Assembly (NCBI GenBank): GCA_024138025.1
Contig: JAMXBD010001047.1
Coordinates: forward strand, 248,001 to 312,000
Length of the DNA stretch: 64,000 bases
Reading direction: 5' to 3'
Source of the DNA: Combretum micranthum
Lineage: Eukaryota; Streptophyta; Magnoliopsida; Myrtales; Combretaceae
Part shown: positions 1 through 9,983 of the stretch, piece by piece
Layout of the letters: each line of letters starts with the position of its first letter
How positions within the stretch are numbered: the first letter of the stretch is position 1
Notes under the pieces: generated by a model
Told to the model about the DNA's origin: nothing
Databases searched by the model: none
The model's input: the letters and a program-made list of their open reading frames with translations, nothing else
Position numbers and translations under genes: made by a program

Positions 1-186
1 ATATTCATACCACATGCAATCCATAGGTTGAGATAAATATCTCTTCATTTTGCTTCAACCAATTTGTCATCACTCTCAACACTAGATTTTGCAATCCTCT
101 AGCTCTCGACCTTGTAATAGGACCTTGAAGTCGATCCCATCAAACAACCTCACCTTAGAGATAGTTTGGACCAGAGCGTTCAAACA

Positions 187-462
187 TCATGGAACTTGCA
201 ATTTCAAGGAGATGCCTATTTTTGTTTTTAGTAACTCTATTCTATTAAGGTGTATAGCACATGAATTTTGGTGAATTACCCCACTATCTCTAAGGTGAGA
301 TTCAAGCTTATTAGAAAAATACTCCTTCCCATTATCAATTCGAAGTATTTGAATAGTTTCTTCAAACATATTAGAGATAAACTTGAAAGTTTCTAAAAAG
401 TTGGCAAATTTCATATTTCTCTTTAAGAAGAAACACCTAGCAAACATGAGAATGATCATCAA
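187..462 (-). pseudogene. copia integrase core fragment
   Basis: Contains ILRIDNGKEYFSNKLE, the second catalytic Asp block (D-N-G-x-E-Y-x-S) of copia integrases, followed by VIHQNSCAIH. In the family this block is followed by a P-Q-Q-N-G-x-x-E motif, but here the frame diverges (HLNRIELLKTK), so the third catalytic residue is not readable. Part of the element at 1-1475. Confidence 0.75.
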
Positions 463-514
463 TGAATGTTATAAACCATTTATGACTAATGTGTGTTAAG
501 ACACGAGATGGCCC

Positions 515-736
515 TTAAATATCACTATGAATGAAGTGAAATGGCTTAAACAATTTATAAGGTTGGGCATGATAGGAATTTTTTGATAGTTTTTCCATGA
601 TGTAAGATTCACAATGAAAATCCCTAGCTCTCTTATTTTTGAATAAATTAGGATATAAGTGGCTCAAATACATGAAATTTGGATGTCCAAGGCGTTTATG
701 CCAAAGTAAGACATTTGACTCATTTGAAACAGACAC
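515..736 (-). pseudogene. copia GAG-pre-integrase fragment
   Basis: Reads SNESNVLLWHKRLGHPNFMY and then a spaced C at CESYIMEKLSKNSY, matching the zinc-binding H-H-C-C region that precedes the copia integrase core. One of the expected cysteines reads Y (CESYIMEK), so the metal site is probably broken. Ends in HFIHSDI, the place where the first integrase catalytic Asp is normally found. Confidence 0.75.
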
Positions 737-845
737 AAGAGACCTAGACTATGGTGAATTTTTGACAATAGGATTTGTACCTATTATTATAGTAGATGCC
801 ATTACTTCCTTTAGCATTACCAATTGTCCTCCCCAAAGACATGTC

Positions 846-1178
846 CTAAAAAACATAGTGAGTCGAAGAGAAGATTACTCGGCAGTTCAAATCTTTAGCC
901 AATTTACTAACAGATAATAAACTGTATTGGAGTATAGGAACAAATAAGGTATCAATAAGTATTAAATTCTCCAAATTTATTGTGCCCTTTCCTCTTGCAG
1001 TCACAAGCTCACCATTAGTTATTGAAATTTTTTCAAAACTATTACTAGAAGTAATTGATTCAAACAACTGGATTGTATTGCACATGTGGTCAGTGGCTCC
1101 ACTATCAACAATCCAATAATTATGTTTAGCATTGAAGGATCCAGTGACAAGGCTACCTTTTTTTGCAATGGCAATCAA
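846..1178 (-). pseudogene. copia protease fragment
   Basis: A 110-codon open stretch carrying the copia aspartic protease signature: NYWIVDSGATDHMCN followed by the downstream segment that leads to LQYSLLSVSKLAKDLNC, the usual spacing between protease and the GAG-pre-integrase domain. The catalytic Asp of D-S-G is present. The reading frame is lost just downstream, and the next copia domain continues in another frame at 515-736. This is a fragment of the degenerate element at 1-1475. Confidence 0.8.
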
Positions 1179-1475
1179 AGAATTTTCACTTTCCTAATTT
1201 TGTAAAAAAAACTTGTCCTTGACAAAGTAGTTGTTGAGGAAGAGCAATATTATTAGAAGAGAAAATCATACCAAAACTCACACTATATGTTTGATTCTAA
1301 TTTACTTCAACCACTAGTGCTCTTTTTGGAGTTTGATTTTCTCCTTTTCCTGAGACTTTAGATTGTTAGGTTTATCATGTATCTTCTAAAAAATTGCTCC
1401 AAAGTGATTATAGGGAGGGCTATTCATGGTGATTAATTTTTTTGTCGATATGGATCGATTGAAGCTCTAATACCA

Positions 1476-1690
1476 TGATATTTGATAATAAAAAATATGA
1501 AGGTAAGAACAATTCATTTCATTCCATATGTTTCTCATACACAAATTACACTTGAAAGCCTTAATTCATAGGCATCTCAAACAAGATAAGTACGGTAGGT
1601 GTGATAGGTAATACCAAACTCCCATTTATTACACTAGTAATTTTATCTAATGTATCTAGACAAAATATTAAAAAAGAGTCAACTCATTAA
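1476..1690 (-). repeat. probable 5' LTR of the left copia element (right limit uncertain)
   Basis: Directly outside the primer-binding site the + strand begins TGATATTTGATAATAAA, i.e. the LTR ends in CA on the minus strand. The other LTR edge could not be found: the sequence runs into the RNase H remnant of a second copia element in opposite orientation near 1690-1700, so this LTR may be truncated. Confidence 0.4.
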
Positions 1691-1694
1691 AACA

Positions 1695-2020
1695 CAAATT
1701 TAGATTTCCTATAGCTACAAAGGAAATCTTGTGATATCACATCTAGTTCGTGATCTTCATGTTTCCTACTCATTGTCTGTGAATTTATATCGTGATAGAA
1801 AAATCAACATTGCTGATTGCTTCTAGTCCTTGATTCCATGGAAGAACCAAACGTATTGACATATTTTATTACAAATTACATACGTAGTGGTTTTCTTCAA
1901 GTTTTATTTACTCCATCCATGACCAAGTAGTGGATCTTCTTGCAAAACCCTTGCCTTAATGTTATATTCATCATTTTTGTAGCAAGTTGCCTCTCTATGG
2001 AGATCCAACTTGAGGGAGGG
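1695..2020 (+). pseudogene. copia RNase H C-terminal remnant with polypurine tract
   Basis: Plus-strand reading gives fragments that follow the order of a copia RNase H end: a segment like VRDLHVSYSLSVNLYRD, then HDQVVDLLAKPLP, then SKLPLYGDPT and a stop. It is followed at about 2012-2021 by the polypurine tract GAGGGAGGGA and then by an LTR. Heavily mutated, with stops. It belongs to a different insertion from the minus-strand element on its left. Confidence 0.6.
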
Positions 2021-2021
2021 A

Positions 2022-2235
2022 TATGAAAATATTAGTGATAGTTTATTTATGTTGACACGTGTTATTCTTGTACATAAAAATAGTAGTTTGTCACAAATAT
2101 TTTAACTTACTCGGTTCTTATTTCACATTCTTCACTTCGTGTTATGTTCTACTTCCAAGTTCTTAGCTTGACTATATAAAGGAACAGAGTATCAATTAGG
2201 GATTCGTCATCATGAAAGCTTTAGTTCTCATAACA
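2022..2235 (+). repeat. copia 3' LTR (limits approximate)
   Basis: Begins TATGAAAATATTAG right after the polypurine tract (expected TG start mutated to TA) and is taken to end at ATAACA near 2235. It contains a TATA-like TATATAAAGG (about 2174-2183). No matching second copy is in the window, so the right end is a guess from the CA dinucleotide. Confidence 0.45.
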
Positions 2236-2571
2236 TTAAATTCAATACCCAAATGTGAAAAAGTATATTAAAATTTTGCGTGTAATCTGGTTACGCACAA
2301 TTTCAGCCCGACCGAAGGAAGCTGACAAGAAGATCGGTCCGAGCAAGTTTGAGGTGGATTGATGGAAGTCATTTTGAGAGGCTTTTGAAGTTTGTCCATT
2401 ACTTTTACAGAATAAATCGTACATAAATATTTTTAATTTGAGATTATGCAGCTGTGTCATTCCCATGTCTATTAATGATTGGTGCCGCTAAAATAAATAT
2501 ATCAAAGACCTTTACTGGTATTACACGAATGATTTTTAAAAACTATAAGCTAACAGAAAAGGCTAAAATTT
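2236..2571. other. AT-rich intergenic, nothing recognised
   Basis: About 340 bp without a supported gene. The one open stretch on the minus strand (2242-2466) has no recognisable domain and ordinary noncoding composition. Confidence 0.5.
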
Positions 2572-2854
2572 GGGTAAGTATTATCAATTGTATCTAAATT
2601 TTAGCAAAATATATAATTAAATATTTAAATTTTAAAAGTGATTAATTTATTACTTGAACTTTATAATTGATAGATTTGGCCTGGAAAGAAATTTTCAATC
2701 AATATTATGAATATATTATTGGCATGTATGAAAAGATATTTTTCTTACTAAATTACTCAATTTTACAAATTTAGTATTAAATTGATTAATTTCAAAGTTT
2801 AGATACCTAATAACATGTTTTGTCAAATTTAGGTACTATTCATGACATTAACCC
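2572..2854. mobile_element. Mutator-like MITE with 9-bp target duplication
   Basis: A 283-bp foldback element. The left arm begins GGGTAAGTATTATCAATTG; the right arm, reverse-complemented, begins GGGTTAATGTCATGAATAG. Both continue through a shared CTAAATTT...AAAATAT...TTAAATT pattern for about 75 bp to a central AATTGATTAATTT. The flanks carry a perfect 9-bp direct repeat CTAAAATTT (2563-2571 and 2855-2863). A 9-bp duplication with long inverted repeats is the Mutator signature. A relative is at 31782-32057. Confidence 0.75.
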
Positions 2855-5170
2855 CTAAAATTTTATTAGACAATAAATAAAATTTGTTCCAGATTGCATG
2901 ATTGTTAACGATAATCATAGATCTATCGTACATATTATAAATGCTCGTAAAGTATATTAATATTCATACCTTGCATGTATATTTTTAACGTAATATACAA
3001 CCGTATATAAAAACCAACAAGGCATCCTCTTCTTTATTTTTTTTCTTATATATAATATTAGAGTGTCGGCGGAGGAGTTTTTAGTATCTTACATTACATA
3101 AGACCTTAACCAAATAAATTTTATATAATTATGTAGAAATATATGCTCAAGGAAAAACTACTATAAAGAGAAGAAATGTATCTTTGCACAATTCACACAT
3201 CATCTATTTACTTAATTATTGCTGTAACACGACACCATATTCGCCAGCCTATTGTAAAACTTTTTAAAATTTGCCAAGACTCTTTCGGCTTGAATGCAAG
3301 CGCCAAATCCGATTTCTTGGTGTTTACACCGGAACTTCAAAAGCTAATCGAAGAAATGCAGTTTAGATATCCCTTTTTCCATGTCTATTTTCAAAGAATC
3401 AAACACCGCAAGTAAAGGCGAAAGCCACATTAAGTAGGATCGCTTTCCAGGCTGGTAATTCGGTGAGTTATTAAGCTTTTTTTCCGAAAGTAGCTGCGTA
3501 TCCATGGCCGGTGTTTTGACTTGATTTTAAAGATTTCCGGCATATAATGGATACCACCCTGGGCTTGGCAAGATATTCGGGAAAGTTCTTCCTTGCTTTT
3601 TCTTTATTTATACATGGAAGTCTAATTGACTCAATTAACTTAAGGACTACTCAAATCCAACATAGTATTCATTAGGTTTGATTCGAAAATAATCGAACCG
3701 AGCTTACATTATTACTGACCACAACCTTTCTAATATTTAACTCTATTAGCTTATAAATTTAATTGACCTTGGGTTGAGTTTAAGTATTAATTAAATTCAA
3801 CTCAAGTTTGAGTATTAATACTTGAAAAGAGGTAATAAATTATAAATTCTATTATTTATTTTGGTTTGACTTGTGGGTTAGACTACAGAGCCCAACGAAT
3901 CTAATTCATTTGTTGGAATGACTTAGAGAGGTTTAACTTGATAGACTTGAATCATAGATTGTTGGATGGGTCTACCACATCCAACCTCTCTCGAGTAGGT
4001 TAATGCACATTAAATGATGACTATTGACCTTACCCCATAATTAGCACATTCATAATAAACATTAAATGAGTCTTTATCTTGTTGGTCTTATGGTTGCTAT
4101 TCATGCCAAATACCTATAAATATTCAACCACTCATTCTCATTTCCAAGTTTTTGAAAGATAAGATAAACAACATTCCATAAAAGGAACTTTGCTTCCAAG
4201 GATCAAATAAACAATTCAAGTGATTACCATTCTAATTACTCAAGAACTACAAGGTTGTTGCTTGGTGTATAAGATCTATTTAAGCTTCCTTACCTATTAT
4301 TTATGCATTTGAGACCCTGATATTGTTTGTTCATCCTCCTCGTTATTCTTCCCAAGCCGTCTTATTAGGTATCATTCCCTTGTTAATATACTGAAGTTAC
4401 GTGAAAGACATGAATTCTATGTGATACTACATGACCACTTTAAGAAGAACCCCACATCTACAAATATTATATTAATTAAATAAAAATATATGTTAATGAT
4501 TATTGCTTAAATGAACTTACTTAAGTCAAGCTTGAGTTTGCTTAGTCACACTTCGAGTTGGGCTCAAGGTCAAAAATCTAAATTCGATCAAGCTTAAACT
4601 CAAGTTTTGAAATTTTGAGTTAAACTTGATTGGGAACTCATTAATATACCTTTTTGACTTGACTTATTCTCAACCTTACTTATGTATATCAATAATGATG
4701 AACCAAAAAACACTAATTTTAATGTTTCACCTTTTCAAAAATAACTTTTTAGCAATAAATTCCTTTAATTTTCTTTTAAATTATATGTTCTATTCATTGA
4801 TAAATCAAGTTAATTTCATCAAGTTAAAAATGATAGTATTTAATTTTCCCTATATTTACTCTCTACTATGAAGACTAAAATAAATGAAGATATGAAAATT
4901 AGAAACTAGAAATTTATTTATAATATAAATTATAGTTCATCTCTTTTACTCTAGACACACCTATGATTGTGTGATTTTGTGCTAAAAGTAGAAAAACGGA
5001 AAAGGGAAATTATACTTTTACTCATCAACATTTATTCACTTCTAAATCTCTTTTTTTTTTTTTTCTCTTCTACTCAATCCTCAACATTTTCTAACTTAAA
5101 ATTTAAAGAATTTATTAAGACAATGAAGTTTTCCATCTATGATTAACACATGATAGTTCCTCATTGGTTA
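2855..5170. other. intergenic, no supported gene
   Basis: AT-rich spacer. At 3230-3600 there is a locally more GC-rich island with an open frame (3176-3415, 79 codons, includes SDFLVFTPELQKLIEEMQ) that I do not recognise; it could be a gene relic or inserted organellar DNA. At 3890-4400 the sequence has the flavour of an old LTR (CCTATAAATA at about 4110), but no second copy is present. Poly-T at 5049-5064. Confidence 0.4.
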
Positions 5171-5179
5171 AAAGTGACA

Positions 5180-5480
5180 ATTAACCGGTTAATTATCACA
5201 TTTAGTACCTAAACTTTATTAATTCTTGCATTTAATTATCTAAAATTCAAAAGTATCAATTTAGTACTTAAATTTTATCAATTTTTGTAATTAATTATCT
5301 AATCTTTGCCAAATTCTACAATAAACTATCGGACTTTTACCCAATTTTATGATTACTTACTTCATATGCTTATTATAAATGACTCTAAAATATTTGTAGG
5401 TAGCTTTAGATAGTTAAATGCACAGTTTGACAAAGCTCAGATAGCTTATCTTAACTAATTTTGTTAAATAAATTAATTAG
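5180..5480. repeat. diverged copy of a dispersed GTACCTAAA-type repeat
   Basis: Contains the recurring phrases AGTACCTAAACTTT, AATTATCTAAAATT and TAGTACTTAAATTTTATC that reappear at 2572-2854, 7905-8215, 10390-10620, 15360-15480, 18120-18750, 21290-21540, 31782-32057, 43740-44080 and 51490-51640. The better-preserved copies are foldback MITEs. This one lacks readable ends. Confidence 0.45.
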
Positions 5481-5594
5481 ATAAAATCAACAAAAATTTG
5501 GAGGGAAAATCCATCAATAATCGATAGCTCACTTCAAAGAGAACAATTTGGAGACCTCCACTTTGGGGAAATCCTTACCCATGTGAGGTTTTGA

Positions 5595-6031
5595 ATATTA
5601 CCTCCTTCAGAATTGGCATTTTCTTTTTGCAATAGCCTTTCCTTGCCCTACTCTTCTAGAGTTGGCACTTTTCCTTTTCTCTTCATTTTCGGCTACAACT
5701 TTGTTTCTCAATAATGCCTTTCCCCTTGCTACCCTACTCCTCTAGAGCTGGCATTTTATTTCCTTTTTGTCTTCGTTTCCATAGCCTTCCCTCCTAAACC
5801 TATTGTGATTTTGTTTATCAATGGTTCCCTTCCCTTTCCTTGTTTCTCTAGAGTTGTTATTTTTTTTTCTTTTTACCTTCATTTTCGTATTCTCCCCTCC
5901 AAACCTGTTGTGGCTTTATTTCTCAATGGTGCCTTTCTTTTTATCTACTTGTTTAGAGCAAGCACTAATCGTTTTGGCCTTCATCTTCATATTTTCCCCT
6001 CCTGAACCTGTTGCGGCTTTATTTGTCAGCT
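5595..6031. repeat. pyrimidine-rich minisatellite, about 4-5 units of about 105 bp
   Basis: Successive units share CTCTAGAG(T/C)TGGCA, a C/T-rich run, CTTC(A/G)TTT, CC(C/T)TCC(A/T)AACCT and TTTTGTTT(A/C)TCAATG. Approximate unit starts are 5600, 5640, 5727, 5825 and 5931. The open frames over 5805-6060 are products of this low-purine repeat and not genes. Confidence 0.6.
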
Positions 6032-7646
6032 GTATCTTTCGTTCTATTTTTCTATCTTAATAGTTGTCAAAATTATGGGTCAAATATATGTTTATACAAG
6101 TTTATAATTTTTTATGTTTTTTTAATTAAAATGAATGTAAAATTGATTGGAGTAAACTTCAAGTCAAATTATGAATTTATATGTATGATTCTACAGTTTT
6201 GGTTTTACTGATTTACACGATTTTATAAAATTTTACTAATTTTATGCATTTGGTTAATAGTAAAATCACGATTTTGAAAAACCATTAAGTTTGTCTATTC
6301 GAACTTTTAAAGGCTGCGATTTTTTCCCTTAAAATTGGGGAAAAAAAATTGTTGTTTCATGAAGCAATAGTTGGAGAGAGTTAAACATGTTAGTTGTAAA
6401 ATAAACGTAGTGAAAATTACCAAGACTACCTTTCCTTAAAATCCTATCAATATTGTTAAACAAGTCTGTCCTAATAACAAAAAGCAGAAAACCGTTGCAT
6501 TAGCAATTAAAATTTAATGCATTATATAAGCCATCTACATAAAAGTAAATGGTAAATTGTATTTTGCATGATTGTTTTTACCATTGGACACTTTAAATAT
6601 TTGCATTTTTTTAATTTCAATATTAATATTTGCATATTATCTGTATCATTATTACATAGCACAATGTTAGTTTCTAAATGCCTAAACAAATTAGTTTATT
6701 ATACAAGTATTATTCATGTTTATATTTGATTAAATAATTAACAAAAATAATAAAAATAGAAAATAAAAAAACTTTGAATTCAAAGGTAGAAAGCTCATCA
6801 TCTTTACCAGATTTCTTCTTCCTTTCCCTTATCATCCTCTTCACACCGCATCTTATTTGGTTTGACTTCCGAACGAACTACATTTGCATAAAAAAACGAA
6901 CCACATCTTATGAAACGCGGTCAATCACTTCGATAGCTTTTCCTTCCAAAGCAGAAGTAGCATCCACAAAATCCCTAAGACCATCTTTATCAATAAGTTA
7001 CTTACATACTATATTAACATTTTAAGCAATTCTTTCTATTAAGCGACTTACTACTTTATCCATGATTAGTTAGAAAGTATTTAATATATAGTAAGTTAGT
7101 TAGAAGTTATTTAATATGATTTTTTTAATTTTTTTTGTTCCAATTAATATAAATTACACAAATTAATATCAAAAGTAAAAATAAATAAATTAAACTACTA
7201 CTTTATAAGATTCTATGGGCTAAGTAAACCGACCAAAGATAAGCAACCCTCTTATTGGTTAAGCAAACCATAAAGGATGTTTAGCATAGATTTCTTGTTC
7301 AAGCGACTTCAATAAATTGCTCTAACAAACTTTGTATTGATGATCAATTTTGACATAGTTTTAACCATGTTTTTTTGTATTAGCCAAAGAAAATGGAATG
7401 TTACTGTGAGTCTTGTCTTGGTATCCAACACATACGGGTATTTAAATTAATTTTTCTAATGATGGTGTCTATGAAGTCTTTTCTTCTTTCTTTCTTTTCT
7501 TTTTTTTTTTTTTTTGGGAGTTTGCAAAGATCCTCCTTAATTTTCTCCTAAATGTGGACATACCCTTTGAACTTTCAAATGTTGCGAAACCCCTCTGAAC
7601 TTAATAAAAAAATATGAAGGATTTTGATTTTCTAGTTCATAAAAAA
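6032..7646. other. AT-rich intergenic, possible small foldback only
   Basis: Between 6063 and 6290 the sequence starts TTGTCAAAATTATGGG and ends near AAATCACGATTTTGAAAA, a weak inverted pair resembling the family at 33519-34162 and 50743-51460. A short open frame at 6774-7025 has no recognisable domain. Nothing else supported. Confidence 0.35.
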
Positions 7647-8419
7647 CAATGTATTAGAACCAATTAAGGTTTACCTAGACATAATAGGGGCTCAGGGGTT
7701 AAGGTGTTGAACCGGGCTCAACTAAAGGTTGAACCAAAGTCTATAAAAAGCAAAAAATAAGGCACGATTTAATTATGAAAGATAAATGTATTAACATCAT
7801 TTAATTAATTCCATAATTCAAGTTAAATTCATCAATTAGCTATTAAAGCCATATAAGACATATACCTAAAAAGAAAAAACATAATAACATAAGGGTTAGT
7901 ATGAAAAATGATACATGAATGTTTACAAAAAGTTCAATCAGGTACCTGAAGTTTGGTGTCTTGAATAATTTGGTACTTAAACTTTCATAAAAAATTCAAT
8001 CAGGTACCTGAAGTTTGGTTTTAAATAATTTGGTATCTAAAACAAATTTTCATGTACATTTTTCCAAGAAAGACTAATCAAGTAGGAAAAATATATGAAA
8101 AACTTGTTTTATGTACTAAATTGTTCAAAACCAAACTTTAGATACCTGATTGAACTTTTTGTAAAAGTTCATATTCCATTTTTGAAATTATCCCATAATA
8201 TAATGACTAAATTTTATAAATTTATAACATATTGTGAATATATATTTACAATTATAATAGTTTTTTTTTTTTCAAGTTAGGTTAACTAGGTCACCATCCA
8301 ATTACCTTGGTCAATGGTTTGATGTCAATCTAGGCCAAATGTATGGACCGGCTACTGTAATAGCCAGCTCTAATTGAATTGGTTGAACCAACTAGGCCAA
8401 TAGGTGTTCAACAACATTG
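7647..8419. mobile_element. non-autonomous hAT-like element, 773 bp
   Basis: Terminal inverted repeats: the left end reads CAATGTATTAGAACC, and the right end reverse-complemented reads CAATGTTGTTGAACACC. Subterminal regions hold repeated GGTTGAACC motifs, as in plant hAT elements. The flanks carry ATAAAAAA (7639-7646) and ATAAAAAC (8420-8427), an 8-bp duplication with one mismatch, which fits hAT. No transposase is readable; the middle contains sequence of the dispersed GTACCTAAA type. Confidence 0.65.
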
Positions 8420-8762
8420 ATAAAAACACTCCAAGATCAAAGTTTAGAGGGTATTAAGTGTGATCATATCAAAATCAAATTTCAATAGTGTTGTATTTAA
8501 CTTTTGGGGTTTATTGGTTAATTTATGAAAGTTCAAAGGAGTGATTTCCAACATTTCATAGCTTAGGGTGTATCGACATCAAAGTCAAAATTTAAGGAGG
8601 GTTCTTTGCGTTTCCCTTTTTTTGCCCTAATGGTCGATAATAAAAATTAGTGAGTTTTTATTTTAGTGTCTAGTTCGTCTCATAAATCTTCATTGCTAGT
8701 ATAAGAAAAGCATATAATTGTTGAAATACAATCTCTTTTGCTTGTTGATATCAAGTATTTAC

Positions 8763-9032
8763 AATATGTTTGGTTAAATGGAACGGAATTAGTATTTCGG
8801 TTTTCTTCCAGTGGAATATCTATTTCTTTGTTTGGCTGCAAAAAATTTTATCAAAAGAATGTTTATTTTATATGATACGGAATAGATAAGTAATCCTCAT
8901 TCCTTCTTTTTACTGGAAAAATTGCTATTCCTGACTAAAAAGAATTTTTTATTTCGAAAATACACCTAACTATAAAATAAGAAATTGCTATTCCATTCCA
9001 GTCTTATTTCATTCCAGTGAACCAAACATACA
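8763..9032. mobile_element. MITE with GTTTGGTT / AACCAAAC ends
   Basis: About 270 bp. The left end reads ATATGTTTGGTTAAATGGAA. The right end reverse-complemented reads GTATGTTTGGTTCACTGGAA. These are matching inverted repeats, with GGAAT-rich subterminal sequence on both sides. The target duplication could not be fixed. Weaker relatives may lie at 21786-22150 and in transporter intron 6 (52540-52780). Confidence 0.5.
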
Positions 9033-9123
9033 ATTAGTATTTTCTTGTTCTTTGACGTCGTTAGATGAAATAGATTGCCAATTATATTATTTGAACCAAT
9101 GTGTTCGGAAAGCTTAATGATTA

Positions 9124-9334
9124 AGGGTCTATTTGGATGGTCTGTTTTTCATCTATATCTGTATCAAAATGATATGTGTAAATATATCCAATTTATATCT
9201 ACATTTTATCTATATTTAATTTTTTATCTTTTAATAAGAACTGTCAACTGTTTTTTATTTATATCTATGTTTTGATAAATAATTTATTAAAAAAAAGTGT
9301 TTGCATCTGTAATCTACCAACACAAACAGACCCT
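9124..9334. mobile_element. Tourist-like (PIF/Harbinger) MITE, 211 bp
   Basis: Inverted repeats AGGGTCTATTTGGATGGT (left) and, reverse-complemented from the right, AGGGTCTGTTTGTGTTGGT. Flanked by TTA on each side (9121-9123 and 9335-9337), the standard 3-bp TTA duplication of Tourist elements. Internal AT-rich TATATCTA repeats; no coding capacity. Confidence 0.7.
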
Positions 9335-9711
9335 TTAAGTGCTACTCATGTTAATTATGAATAAATTGATGAAGATGTAGGGAGCTTATGTGAAATGTTT
9401 GCACTTGTTGTGATAAGTTTGGATCGTCTCTTGTAAAAGAAAGAGCAGAAGCGAAATAGAATATGATAGTGCAAGTTAGTCTACATAACTAAGTGTATAC
9501 TTGTAATTTATTAATAGTCAAAATGTCATATAATTAAGTGTTCAGTACAACTTCATCTATCTGTGTGTTTGTGCGCGAGGCTTTTTTTTTCGGTTTGGCC
9601 GTGCCCGAGTACTATTAATTAATATTTATATCGTAACCATGCTTCTAATGTTCATCGTTATTAAATAATTATATATTCTACAATAATGTAAATTATAGTA
9701 CGTAAAATTAC

Positions 9712-9983
9712 CAATATATTTAATGTTGATAATATAATCTGCATCATTGTCCTGTTGTCAATTATGGAAATGAAGTTTGTGTGAATGGCACAAACGAAAT
9801 TGATCTAGAAAGTCTTGTTGCCCATACACTGAACCAAGTATATTTAATGTTAATAATACAATCTACATTATTGTGCTATTGTCAATTATGTCCTATTGTC
9901 AATTATGCAAGTGAAGTTTGGGTAAATGGCACATGAAAGTGAAATTGACATAGAAAGTGTTGCTGTCCATACACTAAACCAAG
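9712..9983. repeat. tandem duplication, two units of about 130 bp
   Basis: Both units carry TATATTTAATGTT, ATAATCT(G/A)CAT, TATTGTCAATTATG, GAAGTTTG, AATGGCACA and CCATACACT(G/A)AACCAAG in order. Unit 1 is about 9712-9838 and unit 2 about 9839-9983, with a further small duplication of the TATTGTCAATTATG phrase in unit 2. Confidence 0.65.

Larger units (their letters stand above)
1..1475 (-). mobile_element. Ty1/copia retrotransposon, 5' part, degenerate, runs off window
   Basis: Read on the minus strand from 1475 to 1 this is the front of a copia element. A primer-binding site resembling the initiator-Met type (reads TGGTATTAGAGC) lies at about 1464-1475. It is followed after only some 100-300 bp by the tail of the gag zinc-knuckle region (reads KIHDKPNNLKSQEKE), so most of gag is deleted. 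Next come a protease core with DSGATDHM (about 1060-1140), the GAG-pre-integrase segment with LLWHKRLGHPN (about 640-720), and an integrase segment with ILRIDNGKEYFSNKLE (about 300-370). The pieces are in different frames and contain stops. Reverse transcriptase and RNase H would lie left of position 1. A fossil, not active. Confidence 0.85.

Noticed and set aside
5805..6211. Cluster of hydrophobic plus-strand open frames
   Set aside because: Phe/Leu/Ser-rich translation of a C/T-rich minisatellite, not membrane proteins.
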